This document shows positions 33,680 through 43,956 of a stretch of 64,000 bases of DNA, in pieces. Source of the stretch: Psococerastis gibbosa. Taxonomy: Eukaryota > Arthropoda > Insecta > Psocodea > Psocidae. Numbering within the stretch: the first letter of the stretch is position 1; each line of letters opens with the position of its first letter. The notes beneath the pieces are model-generated. The model was not told the origin of the DNA, ran no database searches, and saw only the letters and a program-made list of their open reading frames with translations. The position numbers and the translations under genes are program-made. The stretch lies in assembly GCA_963971405.1 (NCBI GenBank), contig OZ020485.1, positions 42,467,469-42,531,468 on the forward strand. The letters are read 5' to 3'.

Positions 33680-33822
33680 AGGCGGTGTTTCCACATACGT
33701 CAATCGTCAATGAGAAATTTGAAATTGAAGGTTTAGCAGACATTAAAAACATACTAAAAATTCTGCTGCCACGTCAAAACCATGTTTCTCATTGACGATT
33801 GACGTATGTGGAAACACCGCCT
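33680..33822. mobile_element. 143-bp MITE with 40-bp inverted ends
   Basis: AGGCGGTGTTTCCACATACG, continuing TCAATCGTCAATGAGAAA, is repeated in reverse at the right end (TTTCTCATTGACGATTGACG continuing to CCGCCT). TA lies on both sides. The ends AGGCG...TTTCCAC resemble family B, especially the 46.6-kb copy. Confidence 0.85.
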
Positions 33823-34250
33823 TATATACATCCAAGCAAAATTTTGATCATCCATAAACACCTTAATGCTTTAAAATATGTAATATATGTGACACTATAA
33901 AGTATATAGGCGTTAAATTCTAAAAAAATCAGTACCTCCCTGAAAAACACTTTCCGCCTGGACATAAATGTACTGTACTGTGAAGGAAAATTTTTATGAC
34001 AATTGTACAAGCTCTTTTGTGACATTTTGAACACGTATATCTAGTTTCAAAATCCATAAACTACAGTAAAAGATTTTCTCCGATTTTATTACACATGTTA
34101 TGGTGGCGTGTCACATATAAAAAATTTGGTAGGGGCCGAGACCAGATCGCCTCCAGCTATCAACTTCAACAGAGAACCGAGACGATGTTGAATTCTACCA
34201 ACCAAACAGCTTACCGCTCACTATTGGCCCGAGCACATCTGTTAGTAGAT

Positions 34251-34427
34251 CTGCAGCCTGATCGAGGCGATTATAATACCGGTATTTATTTAATCCCCTG
34301 GCATTAAAAATGTAAACAAGATAATTTTATAATGGAAAGTGCTAATCAAAATTTGTTTGTTTACAGTTATGATCTTAGGGTATTTATTTAACCCCGGTAT
34401 TATAATCGCCTCGATCAGGCTGCTGGC
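34251..34427. mobile_element. Small foldback element
   Basis: CAGCCTGATCGAGGCGATTA, continuing TAATACCGG, at the left is mirrored at the right by CCGGTATTATAATCGCCTCG continuing ATCAGGCTG. The interior aatgtaaacaagataattttataatgg recurs diverged and inverted at 5,838-5,884. Possible 3-bp flank CTG on both sides. Confidence 0.7.
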
Positions 34428-34985
34428 AAATTATGCTTTACAACAACTCACATCCGTTAATTTCGTCTTACATTTTCGCATTGGGGAGGGAGAGAAAATA
34501 TAGGTCACTAAAATGTTACTTTTCATAATCCGTAGTTAGTATCTAGAACAGTTGTTATCCCACGGAAGCGCCGAGGCAAAATTTCAAAGGATGGATTATG
34601 CTGTGCTGTATGTAAAATTCATCACACCCATGTGCGAAGGCAAAATTTAGACTTCATTTGTCAAAACAACTGACAACTCCGGCGTCCTACCCCATAAAAA
34701 ATTTACAATCCTGTAATGGAAAATTTATAGGTGGGGCTGTGAATAATTAGGGGGAGACAAACATAATCGTAACCATTATGTCGGCAACAGAAACCTTCAA
34801 TACTTCACTGGCATTATTTAAATGAACGCAGCCGTAAGGGCTTTACAGTTTCATCCCCTACCCATTACCGACTTTACCCAGTCCTGGTACCGTTGCAAAT
34901 TGTACAAGTTTTATCCATATAGTCTATATCAGGGTTTCCCAAACTATGGTCCATGGACCACTGGTGCTCCACAGACATATATCAG
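34428..34985. other. No gene seen
   Basis: No repeat or coding sequence recognised. A 67-codon frame at 34,822 runs into a hAT fragment. Confidence 0.3.
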
Positions 34986-35020
34986 CAGTGGCGGCGCTAC
35001 AGGGGTGCCGGAGGGGGCCT
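34986..35020 (+). mobile_element. Solo hAT terminus at the palindrome border
   Basis: CAGTGGCGGCGCTACAGGGG continuing gtgccggagggggcctg matches, in reverse, the right end of the 653-bp hAT element (10,479-11,131). It stops where the giant inverted repeat begins, with no second terminus nearby. Confidence 0.65.
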
Positions 35021-35172
35021 GCTAATTTATAAATTGGAAAGCATGTTCGAGTAAACTCGGACCGGTGCTTACTTTAAGAGGAAGCTGGCCGTACACACCT
35101 GGATCACCCCAATATAGGTTGGCTTATATTTTCCATTTAAGTTATGACGATTTGGTCCACTCAATTGGTAGA

Positions 35173-35456
35173 CAGTGGCGGACACATAGGGGGGTCACGG
35201 GGGTCATACCCCCCCAAAAAAAAAAAAAATATTTTTTTTTAAAAGGTGTCAAAATGGAATTTTTTTTAAATCATGAAATATGAAAAATGTTATATTTCTT
35301 TAAATGTTTTGTTTCTTTCTGTATATACCAACCTGAATTGATAAAAACTAAATCCGTTACGTAAGTCAAATACGTATTTTTTCTATTCTCAGTTTATTCC
35401 TTCGGCGGCATTTTAGGGGATGGTCCGCCCAAAATAAAAAGCTGTACCCGCCACTA
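35173..35456. mobile_element. hAT-type MITE, 284 bp (left arm)
   Basis: Ends CAGTGGCGG and CCGCCACTA, flanks TTGGTAGA (35,165-35,172) and TTGGTTGA (35,457-35,464). G run near the left end followed by an A/T tract. Mirrored in the right arm at about 43,522-43,804. Confidence 0.75.
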
Positions 35457-35619
35457 TTGGTTGAGGACTGTTTCATGCATATAACTACGACGATTTTTTA
35501 GTTTTGGTGCTGGAGTTCAAACTGAAAACAGACAGAAATTTACCTAATTATCAAACTAATGGAAAAGTTAGAACAACCAAAATTAAAAAAACCTTATAGG
35601 TTGTAAAAAATGATTTTTT

Positions 35620-35790
35620 TTTAATTTAAAAGGTTAATCGCATGCATGCAAACAATTTAATGAATGTATCCAATTAGCCTCTTCAATCGCCTCACTAAGT
35701 ACCCTTATTATGGGCCTATTTCCCCGATCGCAAGGTGTGTAGAGACTCGCACAAGTACAAGCACGCTACCACCTGGCCACTGAAGACGCT
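35620..35790 (-). repeat. Family E repeat, reverse (left arm)
   Basis: aaaaggttaatcgcatgcatgcaaacaatttaatgaatgtatccaattagcc to ccacctggccactgaagacg. The mirrored forward copy is 43,191-43,365. Confidence 0.7.
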
Positions 35791-35908
35791 TAGTCCTCTA
35801 CCAATCGAGTGGACCGAGATGAATCCTGGTAACTTAAATAAAAAATATAACGCAACTTATCTTGGGGTGTAACTGCAAAGGCTTCAACGGTTGGAGTCGT
35901 ACGGAGAT

Positions 35909-36000
35909 CCAGTAGAATCCGGGCTGATGGGCCGTGGTCGATATGAAAGTAAACAATCACATTCATATCGACCACGGCCCATCAACCCGGATTCTACTGG
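35909..36000. repeat. Hairpin with CAGTAGAATCCGGG core, copy 1
   Basis: Left stem CCAGTAGAATCCGGGCTGAT continuing GGGCCGTGGTCGATATGAA; right stem TTCATATCGACCACGGCCC continuing ATCAACCCGGATTCTACTGG; loop about 14 nt. One mismatch in the stem (GGGCT/AACCC side). Shares its core with the hairpin at 37,951. Mirrored at 42,977-43,068. Confidence 0.85.
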
Positions 36001-36713
36001 TACTTCATATCTTGGGGTAATGCAGGGGTGGCCACTATGTGCTGCCAGCTTGCTCATAGCATGGACTTCTAATATGACAGAACATATTAGAAGTCGGCCA
36101 TAGTTACAAAATATCGGGAGAAGACCAGGGCAAGATACAAGAAGTGCCCTAGGGGGATGGACTAGAAAACGGAAAAACATTGTTACAAAATTTGCTTTAC
36201 CAGTTTGTGCCATGTGGCGGCATCGGAAGACTGCACTAATTGACCACTTGTTAAAACTCTCTTCTTTTTGTTGTATTTCTTATTATTTCCATGAATTCAA
36301 ATGTGATGTGTTTCAAATAACAATTTCAGTTTTTCTTTTCATTCTCACATGAAACCATTTTGCTGTCTTATCACGTTTTCCAAAGACCTTTTTTGCACCT
36401 TTTGCTATAATGCTGTACGCATGCACGTTAAATTGGTATTCCTATGAAAATAACCGAGAATCGTTTGCAAGAAGGAATAGAGTTACAACCATTAAATAAT
36501 TAAAAAGTTAATTTGGAACCAAATTAGAGAAGCTTGAAAGGTCTCGGGTCATATTGCCCCGACCTGTCAAGTAATGGGAGTAAAAACGTAGGTACTGTCA
36601 AGTTATGGGCTAAGCGCTAAAGTTAAAATTTTGTGGACGATAAATGAGTTTGACCATTTGACCTTCTACTGGAAATATGGCAATTATCTTTAAGCCTGAC
36701 GATGTGACCATAT

Positions 36714-36892
36714 CAAGGGCGGATTTTGCCTCGAATTTAGGACGGGGGCAGCTGGCAGATTCAGTGGATTATAACATTAAAAAACATTTTTATTTTTGAT
36801 TCAAACTGTAAACCCATATTATCTAGTGTAAGTTCATTTAATTTGGGGGGGGGGGGGGGGGGGGGGGTTCAGACCCCTAAAATCCGCCCTTG
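36714..36892. mobile_element. hAT-type MITE with perfect 8-bp duplication (left arm)
   Basis: Ends CAAGGGCGGATTTT and AAAATCCGCCCTTG. GACCATAT is perfect on both sides (36,706-36,713; 36,893-36,900). Interior run of 23 G. The mirror copy at 42,095-42,263 has 13 C. Confidence 0.9.
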
Positions 36893-36929
36893 GACCATAT
36901 TCTAATTACGACAATGAGGATTAATGCTA

Positions 36930-37210
36930 AAAGTCAGGACATGTAGAGTAGTGGTATGGACTCCGACTTTTACACGATAGGTTGTTCCTTTGATTCCCAC
37001 ACTTGCTACATTTTCGGAGGGCACGCAAAGCAGGCGGTCCCGGGGTGCCCTAGTTGAGCGTAAGAGATGGCTTTCCTTATAGCATCACAAACTCCGCCAG
37101 GTTAGCTGGTAGAGTCTAAGTAGGGGCTAAAGCTCGGCTAATATAAAGCCGTTTTTCATTTAATTTCGCTAGGTTGCGCTTAGTATAATAGAACAAAAAG
37201 TTATTATTTT
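36930..37210 (+). repeat. Family A SINE with internal insertion (left arm)
   Basis: Head gtcaggacatgtagagtagtggtatggactccgac, body to caaactccgccaggttagct, then about 65 extra bases (ggtagagtctaagtagggg ... catttaatt) before the usual taggttg..cttagtataatagaacaaaaag. The B box is damaged (ttgattccc). Mirrored at about 41,775-42,058. Confidence 0.7.
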
Positions 37211-37289
37211 ATTTATTATTTGTTTTATTTAAAGGTTTGGCATCACTTCACATAATTTTTGTGGAATAGGTAACAATTGTATGTATTTT

Positions 37290-37515
37290 ATAAATATATA
37301 CTGCATGCCGAAAAAGATGTACAAAGCAAGCATGACAGGGAGATGACTGACTGGCCGGACGTCCTCGAAATAGCTGGAAGGATGAGTTTGAAACTGACTT
37401 TCGTGAGTTGGGAGTCCGTAGATGGTGGAACGTTGTACGAAACCGAGCTGACTGGAGGAGTGTTGTCTAGTAGCTTATAAAGGGCTGTAGAGCCAGAAGA
37501 AGAAGAATAAAATAT
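37290..37515 (+). pseudogene. LINE ORF2 C-terminal fragment (left arm)
   Basis: One frame (from 37,351, ctg gcc gga) reads GRPRNSWKDEFETDFRELG and then VRNRADWRSVV, ending at a TAG at 37,468-37,470. This is the usual C-terminus of non-LTR retrotransposon proteins, with a Gly-Arg-Pro-Arg motif and a final Asp-Trp-Arg. A GCCAGAAGAAGAAGAATAAA tail follows. No RT core is present. The 67-codon frame in another phase is a shadow. Mirrored at about 41,472-41,697. Confidence 0.65.
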
Positions 37516-37950
37516 ATATACTGTATATACTTACATATTATGTAATATTATGTATATAATTAATTTATTTTATTTAATAAAATGCGCTTAACTTTAACAA
37601 TACATTCATGTACAAGAGGCCGAAACCGTTTTCAGCTTCCATGGTTCATACGGGATAAAAAAAAAATGAAAAGCACCGCTAAAAAGTTTCAAGCATTTTC
37701 GCAAACAATATTATGCCTATATTGTACTGGGCTCAATGCATCTCCACATATTGTATTGCAGTTTTCCATTTTCAATAACTCATTGTCTGAATTTCATAAC
37801 TTTTGCCATCCTGGGTTCTCTTTTTCTAACCCACTGCTTGTAACATAGGAACTCTTACAGGCAGGGACAGGATGATGGGCTGGAGTGACCTGGGCATGAT
37901 AACTTTTAATTTGGTTAATTATTTACAAATTCACAAATATACCAATGTTT

Positions 37951-38077
37951 GAAGAATCAGTAGAATCCGGGATGATAGGGCGATAGGCCGTGGTCGTCCT
38001 GAAAGTGTACTTCCTACTTACTGGAGTACACTTTCAGGACGACCACGGCCTATCATCCCGGATTCTACTGATTCTTC
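37951..38077. repeat. Hairpin with CAGTAGAATCCGGG core, copy 2
   Basis: GAAGAATCAGTAGAATCCGG continuing GATGATA...GGCCGTGGTCGTCCTGAAAGTGTAC, and its complement returning to GGATTCTACTGATTCTTC. The left stem has 8 extra bases (gggcgata). The core is shared with the 35,909 hairpin while the inner stem differs. Mirrored at 40,910-41,036. Confidence 0.85.
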
Positions 38078-38261
38078 ATGTAACTTCGGCCGTGAAAGCC
38101 TTCGTAATTATATTCTACCAATGTTAATTTATGATTAACTGTGAGTTGTTTGTCTGTGGGTGTAGGTGTAATAATTATTCGTGTGCAAAGAAAGGGAGCT
38201 GTAAACAGATGGATGGAATAAGAATTAATTATGGAATCCCGACTATAGTAAGCGCAGTATA

Positions 38262-38606
38262 CAGGGACAGATCCAGCCCATTTGAGGGGGGGGGGTTAGT
38301 TGCGGGTAAAAATAGAACAAATGTATGTAGTATCGATTGTAATAACGACTTTTTGTTCTATTACTAAGCCAACCTAGTGGAGCTAGGGCTATAAAGCCCT
38401 CTCTTACACTAAACTTGAAAGGCCCGGGACCGACTGCTTTACATGCCCTCCGAAGCATGGCCAGAAAATGTACCTAGTGTGGGACTCGAACCAACAACTG
38501 TTTGGGTGAAAGTCAGAGTCCGTACCACTACTCTACATGTCTATAGCTGCCAGCTACAACTACCATAGGCATCTACTCCCCTGCCCTCCCCCTGGATCCG
38601 TCCTTG
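38262..38606. mobile_element. G-run hAT-type MITE carrying a nested SINE (left arm)
   Basis: Ends CAGGGACAGATCCAG and CTGGATCCGTCCTTG. Flanks GCAGTATA (38,254-38,261) and ACAGTATT (38,607-38,614), sharing CAGTAT. A reverse family A SINE occupies about 38,350-38,542. Mirrored at about 40,381-40,725. Confidence 0.75.
38350..38542 (-). repeat. Family A SINE nested in hAT MITE
   Basis: ttttgttctattactaagccaacctagtggagc ... gggactcgaaccaacaactgtttgggtgaaagtcagagtccgtaccactactctacatgtct. The same segment appears three times around the loop: here, at 39,401-39,552 (from the body onward) and inverted at 40,447-40,637. Confidence 0.8.
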
Positions 38607-38754
38607 ACAGTATTGACCTAAGGAACTTACCCAAGACAATAAACTGTAATGTAGTTAACCCAAGATGGCAGTAGGTAGGTGAGCCACAAATATTTTGGAT
38701 CTCAAAATTTGTGTAGGCCATATAGATTCCAATCTGGGGCAATAATGTGAAATC

Positions 38755-38850
38755 TCATGCAACAATTTTGTTCTTCTCGTGCACATGGCATCGATGCCAC
38801 ATGTTGCTGCCAACCAACCAGCCGGCTGTAACTTGAAGAAGAAGGGCATG
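38755..38850 (+). pseudogene. LINE 3'-end fragment in the palindrome loop
   Basis: catggcatcgatgccacatgttgctgccaaccaaccagccggctgtaacttgaagaagaa matches in reverse the terminal part of the 46.2-kb LINE fragment (ttcttcttcaagttacagccgg...agcaacatgtgg). Duplicated at 39,765-39,860. Confidence 0.55.
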
Positions 38851-38984
38851 ATGTTATCAACGCAGACAAAAAATTCATAAACAATTCAAGCGTTCTATTT
38901 CTCCAACTTATTTACAACGCATTCTATAAAATCGGTTTAATGCACTTACATGCCTCTACTCCCCTCAATTTTACTTGAGATATT

Positions 38985-39130
38985 ATACATGGTTGCTGGT
39001 TTTTGGGATGCCACTTGGGCCTTTAATGCGGTGGTTTCCCTTGCCTTCCGCATCCTAGGCCGTTGACCGTCACCTGTTGCCAGGATCCAGTTCGTCCGCC
39101 TTTACATCATGCTCATACAATCTAATTTGC
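38985..39130 (-). repeat. Family D retroposon fragment in the palindrome loop
   Basis: gggatgccacttgggcctttaatgcggtggtttcccttgccttccgcatcctaggccgttgac resembles gggatgccccgaaggacctttaatagagtggtttcccgttgccttctgcatccttatgccgttgac at 46,957. Duplicated at about 39,995-40,130. Confidence 0.55.
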
Positions 39131-39200
39131 TCGCAGCTTCCTATAGATTTCAACGAAGCTCTTTATACATTCTAAGGATTAGTTGAGTGTAAAGCGGCAT

Positions 39201-39400
39201 NNNNNNNNNNNNNNNNNNNNNNNNNNNNNNNNNNNNNNNNNNNNNNNNNNNNNNNNNNNNNNNNNNNNNNNNNNNNNNNNNNNNNNNNNNNNNNNNNNNN
39301 NNNNNNNNNNNNNNNNNNNNNNNNNNNNNNNNNNNNNNNNNNNNNNNNNNNNNNNNNNNNNNNNNNNNNNNNNNNNNNNNNNNNNNNNNNNNNNNNNNNN
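39201..39400. other. Assembly gap, 200 N
   Basis: Exactly 200 unresolved bases. The sequence on either side is a direct duplicate (38,391-39,200 and 39,401-40,208), so the gap size is probably a placeholder. Apparent reading frames through it are meaningless. Confidence 1.
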
Positions 39401-40208
39401 ATAAAGCCCTCTCTTACACTAAACTTGAAAGGCCCGGGACCGACTGCTTTACATGCCCTCCGAAGCATGGCCAGAAAATGTACCTAGTGTGGGACTCGAA
39501 CCAACAACTGTTTGGGTGAAAGTCAGAGTCCGTACCACTACTCTACATGTCTATAGCTGCCAGCTACAACTACCATAGGCATCTACTCCCCTGCCCTCCC
39601 CCTGGATCCGTCCTTGACAGTATTGACCTAAGGAACTTACCCAAGACAATAAACTGTAATGTAGTTAACCCAAGATGGCAGTAGGTAGGTGAGCCACAAA
39701 TATTTTGGATCTCAAAATTTGTGTAGGCCATATAGATTCCAATCTGGGGCAATAATGTGAAATCTCATGCAACAATTTTGTTCTTCTCGTGCACATGGCA
39801 TCGATGCCACATGTTGCTGCCAACCAACCAGCCGGCTGTAACTTGAAGAAGAAGAGCATGATGTTATCAACGCAGACAAAAAATTCATAAACAATTCAAG
39901 CGTTCTATTTCTCCAACTTATTTACAACGCATTCTATAAAATCGGTTAATGCACTTACATGCCTCTACTCCCTCAATTTTACTTGAGATATTATACATGG
40001 TTGCTGTTTTTGGGATGCCACTTGGGCCTTTAATGCGGTGGTTTCCCCTTGCCTTCCGCATCCTAGGCCGTTGACCGTCACCTGTTGCCAGGATCCAGTT
40101 CGTCCGCCTTTACATCATGCTCATACAATCTAATTTGCTCGCAGCTTCCTATAGATTTCAACGAAGCTCTTTATACATTCTAAGGATTTGTTGAGTGTAA
40201 AGCGGCAT
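39401..40208 (+). repeat. Direct duplicate of 38,391-39,200
   Basis: Repeats the preceding 810 bp at an offset of about 1,010 with only one-base indels in homopolymers (cggtttaatgc/cggttaatgc, ggtttttggg/gtttttggg, tttccc/tttcccc) and rare substitutions (gggcatg/gagcatg, ggattag/ggatttg). The copies abut the N gap at matching ends. Confidence 0.9.
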
Positions 40209-40362
40209 TGCACGCCTTACACGCACGCTCCGCCACTGGACATAAGTTATCACTACTCATAAATAATAAATAAATGAAAAAGAAAGAAACGAAAGAAAAT
40301 AATCACTTTATAACTTACTAAAATATAACATCATTACAACTAAAGTCTTATAACCCCTTCCT

Positions 40363-43300
40363 TCCTTAGGTCAATACTGTCAAGGACGGATCCAGGGGGA
40401 GGGCAGGGGAGTAGATGCCTATGGTAGTTGTAGCTGGCAGCTATAGACATGTAGAGTAGTGGTACGGACTCTGACTTTCACCCAAACAGTTGTTGGTTCG
40501 AGTCCCACACTAGGTACATTTTCAGGCCATGCTTCGGAGGGCATATAAAGCAGTCGGTCCCGGGCCTTTCAAGTTTAGTGTAAGAGAGGGCTTTATAGCC
40601 CTAGCTCCACTAGGTTGGCTTAGTAATAGAACAAAAAGTCGTTATTACAATCGATACTACATACATTTGTTCTATTTTTACCCGCAACTAACCCCCCCCC
40701 CTCAAATGGGCTGGATCTGTCCCTGTATACTGCGCTTACTATAGTCGGGATTCCATAATTAATTCTTATTCCATCCATCTGTTTACAGCTCCCTTTCTTT
40801 GCACACGAATAATTATTACACCTACACCCACAGACAAACAACTCACAGTTAATCATAAATTAACATTGGTAGAATATAATTACGAAGGCTTTCACGGCCG
40901 AAGTTACATGAAGAATCAGTAGAATCCGGGATGATAGGCCGTGGTCGTCCTGAAAGTGTACTCCAGTAAGTAGGAAGTACACTTTCAGGACGACCACGGC
41001 CTATCGCCCTATCATCCCGGATTCTACTGATTCTTCAAACATTGGTATATTTGTGAATTTGTAAATAATTAACCAAATTAAAAGTTATCATGCCCAGGTC
41101 ACTCCAGCCCATCATCCTGTCCCTGCCTGTAAGAGTTCCTATGTTACAAGCAGTGGGTTAGAAAAAGAGAACCCAGGATGGCAAAAGTTATGAAATTCAG
41201 ACAATGAGTTATTGAAAATGGAAAACTGCAATACAATATGTGGAGATGCATTGAGCCCAGTACAATATAGGCATAATATTGTTTGCGAAAATGCTTGAAA
41301 CTTTTTAGCGGTGCTTTTCATTTTTTTTTTATCCCGTATGAACCATGGAAGCTGAAAACGGTTTCGGCCTCTTGTACATGAATGTATTGTTAAAGTTAAG
41401 CGCATTTTATTAAATTAAATAAATTAATTATATACATAATATTACATAATATGTAAGTATATACAGTATATATATTTTATTCTTCTTCTTCTGGCTCTAC
41501 AGCCCTTTATAAGCTACTAGACAACACTCCTCCAGTCAGCTCGGTTTCGTACAACGTTCCACCATCTACGGACTCCCAACTCACGAAAGTCAGTTTCAAA
41601 CTCATCCTTCCAGCTATTTCGAGGACGTCCGGCCAGTCAGTCATCTCCCTGTCATGCTTGCTTTGTACATCTTTTTCGGCATGCAGTATATATTTATAAA
41701 ATACATACAATTGTTACCTATTCCACAAAAATTATGTGAAGTGATGCCAAACCTTTAAATAAAACAAATAATAAATAAAATAATAACTTTTTGTTCTATT
41801 ATACTAAGCGCAACCTAGCGAAATTAAATGAAAAACGGCTTTATATTAGCCGAGCTTTAGCCCCTACTTAGACTCTACCAGCTAACCTGGCGGAGTTTGT
41901 GATGCTATAAGGAAAGCCATCTCTTACGCTCAACTAGGGCACCCCGGGACCGCCTGCTTTGCGTGCCCTCCGAAAATGTAGCAAGTGTGGGAATCAAAGG
42001 AACAACCTATCGTGTAAAAGTCGGAGTCCATACCACTACTCTACATGTCCTGACTTTTAGCATTAATCCTCATTGTCGTAATTAGAATATGGTCCAAGGG
42101 CGGATTTTAGGGGTCTGAACCCCCCCCCCCCCAAATTAAATGAACTTACACTAGATAATATGGGTTTACAGTTTGAATCAAAAATAAAAATGTTTTTTAA
42201 TGTTATAATCCACTGAATCTGCCAGCTGCCCCCGTCCTAAATTCGAGGCAAAATCCGCCCTTGATATGGTCACATCGTCAGGCTTAAAGATAATTGCCAT
42301 ATTTCCAGTAGAAGGTCAAATGGTCAAACTCATTTATCGTCCACAAAATTTTAACTTTAGCGCTTAGCCCATAACTTGACAGTACTTACGTTTTTACTCC
42401 CATTACTTGACAGGTCGGGGCAATATGACCCGAGACCTTTCAAGCTTCTCTAATTTGGTTCCAAATTAACTTTTTAATTATTTAATGGTTGTAACTCTAT
42501 TCCTTCTTGCAAACGATTCTCGGTTATTTTCATAGGAATACCAATTTAACGTGCATGCGTACAGCATTATAGCAAAAGGTGCAAAAAAGGTCTTTGGAAA
42601 ACGTGATAAGACAGCAAAATGGTTTCATGTGAGAATGAAAAGAAAAACTGAAATTGTTATTTGAAACACATCACATTTGAATTCATGGAAATAATAAGAA
42701 ATACAACAAAAAGAAGAGAGTTTTAACAAGTGGTCAATTAGTGCAGTCTTCCGATGCCGCCACATGGCACAAATTGGTAAAGCAAATTTTGTAACAATGT
42801 TTTTCCGTATTCTAGTCCATCCCCCTAGGGCACTTCTTGTATCTTGCCCTGGTCTTCTCCCGATATTTTGTAACTATGGCAGACTTCTAATATGTTCTGT
42901 CATATTAGAAGTCCATGTTATGAGCAAGCTGGTAGCACAAAGTGGCCACCCCTGCATTACCCCAAGATATGAAGTACCAGTAGAATCCGGGTTGATGGGC
43001 CGTGGTCGATATGAATGTGATTGTTTACTTTCATATCGACCACGGCCCATCAGCCCGGATTCTACTGGATCTCCATACGACTCCAACCGTTGAAGCCTTT
43101 GCAGTTACACCCCAAGATAAGTTGCGTTATATTTTTTATTTAAGTTACCAGGATTCATCTCGGTCCACTCGATTGGTTGAGGACTAAGCGTCTTCAGTGG
43201 CCAGGTGGTAGCGTGCTTGTACTTGTGCGAGTCTCTACACACCTTGCGATCGGGGAAATAGGCCCATAATAAGGGTACTTAGTGAGGCGATTGAAGAGGC

Positions 43301-43956
43301 TAATTGGATACATTCATTAAATTGTTTGCATGCATGCGATTAACCTTTTAAATTAAAAAAAAAATCATTTTTTACAACTTATAAGGTTTTTTTAATTTTG
43401 GTTGTTCTAACTTTTCCATTAGTTTGATAATTAGGTAAATTTCTGTCTGTTTTCAGTTTGAACTCCAGCACCAAAACTAAAATATCGTCGTAGTTATATG
43501 CATGAAACAGTCCTCAACCAATAGTGGCGGGTACAGCTTTTTATTTTGGGCAGACCATCCCCTAAAATGCCGCCGAAGGAATAAACTGAGAATAGAAAAA
43601 ATACGGTATTTGACTTACGTAACGGATTTAGTTTTTATCAATTCAGGCTGGTATATACAGAAAGAAACAAAACATTTAAAGAAATATAACATTTTTCATA
43701 TTTCATGATTTAAAAAAAATTCCATTTTGACACCTTTTAAAAAAAAATATTTTTTTTTTTGGGGGGGGTATGACCCCCGTGACCCCCCTATGTGTCCGCC
43801 ACTGTCTACCAATTGAGTGGACCAAATCGTCATAACTTAAATGGAAAATATAAGCCAACCTATATTGGGGTGATCCAGGTGTGTACGGCCAGCTTCCTCT
43901 TAAAGTAAGCACCGGTCCGAGTTTACTCGAACATGCTTTCCAATTTATAAGTTAGC
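40363..43956 (-). repeat. Giant inverted repeat, right arm (~3.6 kb)
   Basis: Mirror of 35,021-38,624. Contains in reverse order: hAT MITE with nested A (about 40,381-40,725), hairpin (40,910-41,036), LINE end (about 41,472-41,697), A with insertion (about 41,775-42,058), hAT MITE (42,095-42,263, perfect ATATGGTC flanks), hairpin (42,977-43,068), family E (43,191-43,365) and hAT MITE (about 43,522-43,804). It then runs straight on into a full family H copy, unlike the left arm. Confidence 0.9.
42095..42263. mobile_element. hAT-type MITE (right arm mirror copy)
   Basis: Mirror of 36,714-36,892 with the same perfect 8-bp flank, ATATGGTC at 42,087-42,094 and 42,264-42,271. Its homopolymer has 13 C against 23 G in the left arm; the remainder appears almost identical. 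Confidence 0.9.

Larger units (their letters stand above)
35021..38624 (+). repeat. Giant inverted repeat, left arm (~3.6 kb)
   Basis: Reverse-complements to 40,363-43,956. The mirror relation holds at every checkpoint: paired coordinates sum to about 78,977 in the outer part and 78,987 in the inner part, the step being explained by a G run of 23 here versus 13 in the other arm. Scattered base substitutions also distinguish the arms. Elements in order: H terminus, hAT MITE, family E, hairpin, hAT MITE, family A, LINE end, hairpin, hAT MITE with nested A. Confidence 0.9.

Noticed and set aside
35884-36213. 109-codon frame present in both palindrome arms (also 42,764-43,093)
   Set aside because: Its presence in both arms reflects duplication, not selection. 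Part of it is the hairpin translated, and no domain is recognisable.
38131-38367. 78-codon frame with Cys residues (also 40,620-40,856)
   Set aside because: Cys spacing does not fit a zinc finger or toxin-like fold, and the frame runs into a hAT MITE.
39172-39468. Frames of 73 and 98 codons across the gap
   Set aside because: They consist mostly of unknown residues from the N run.
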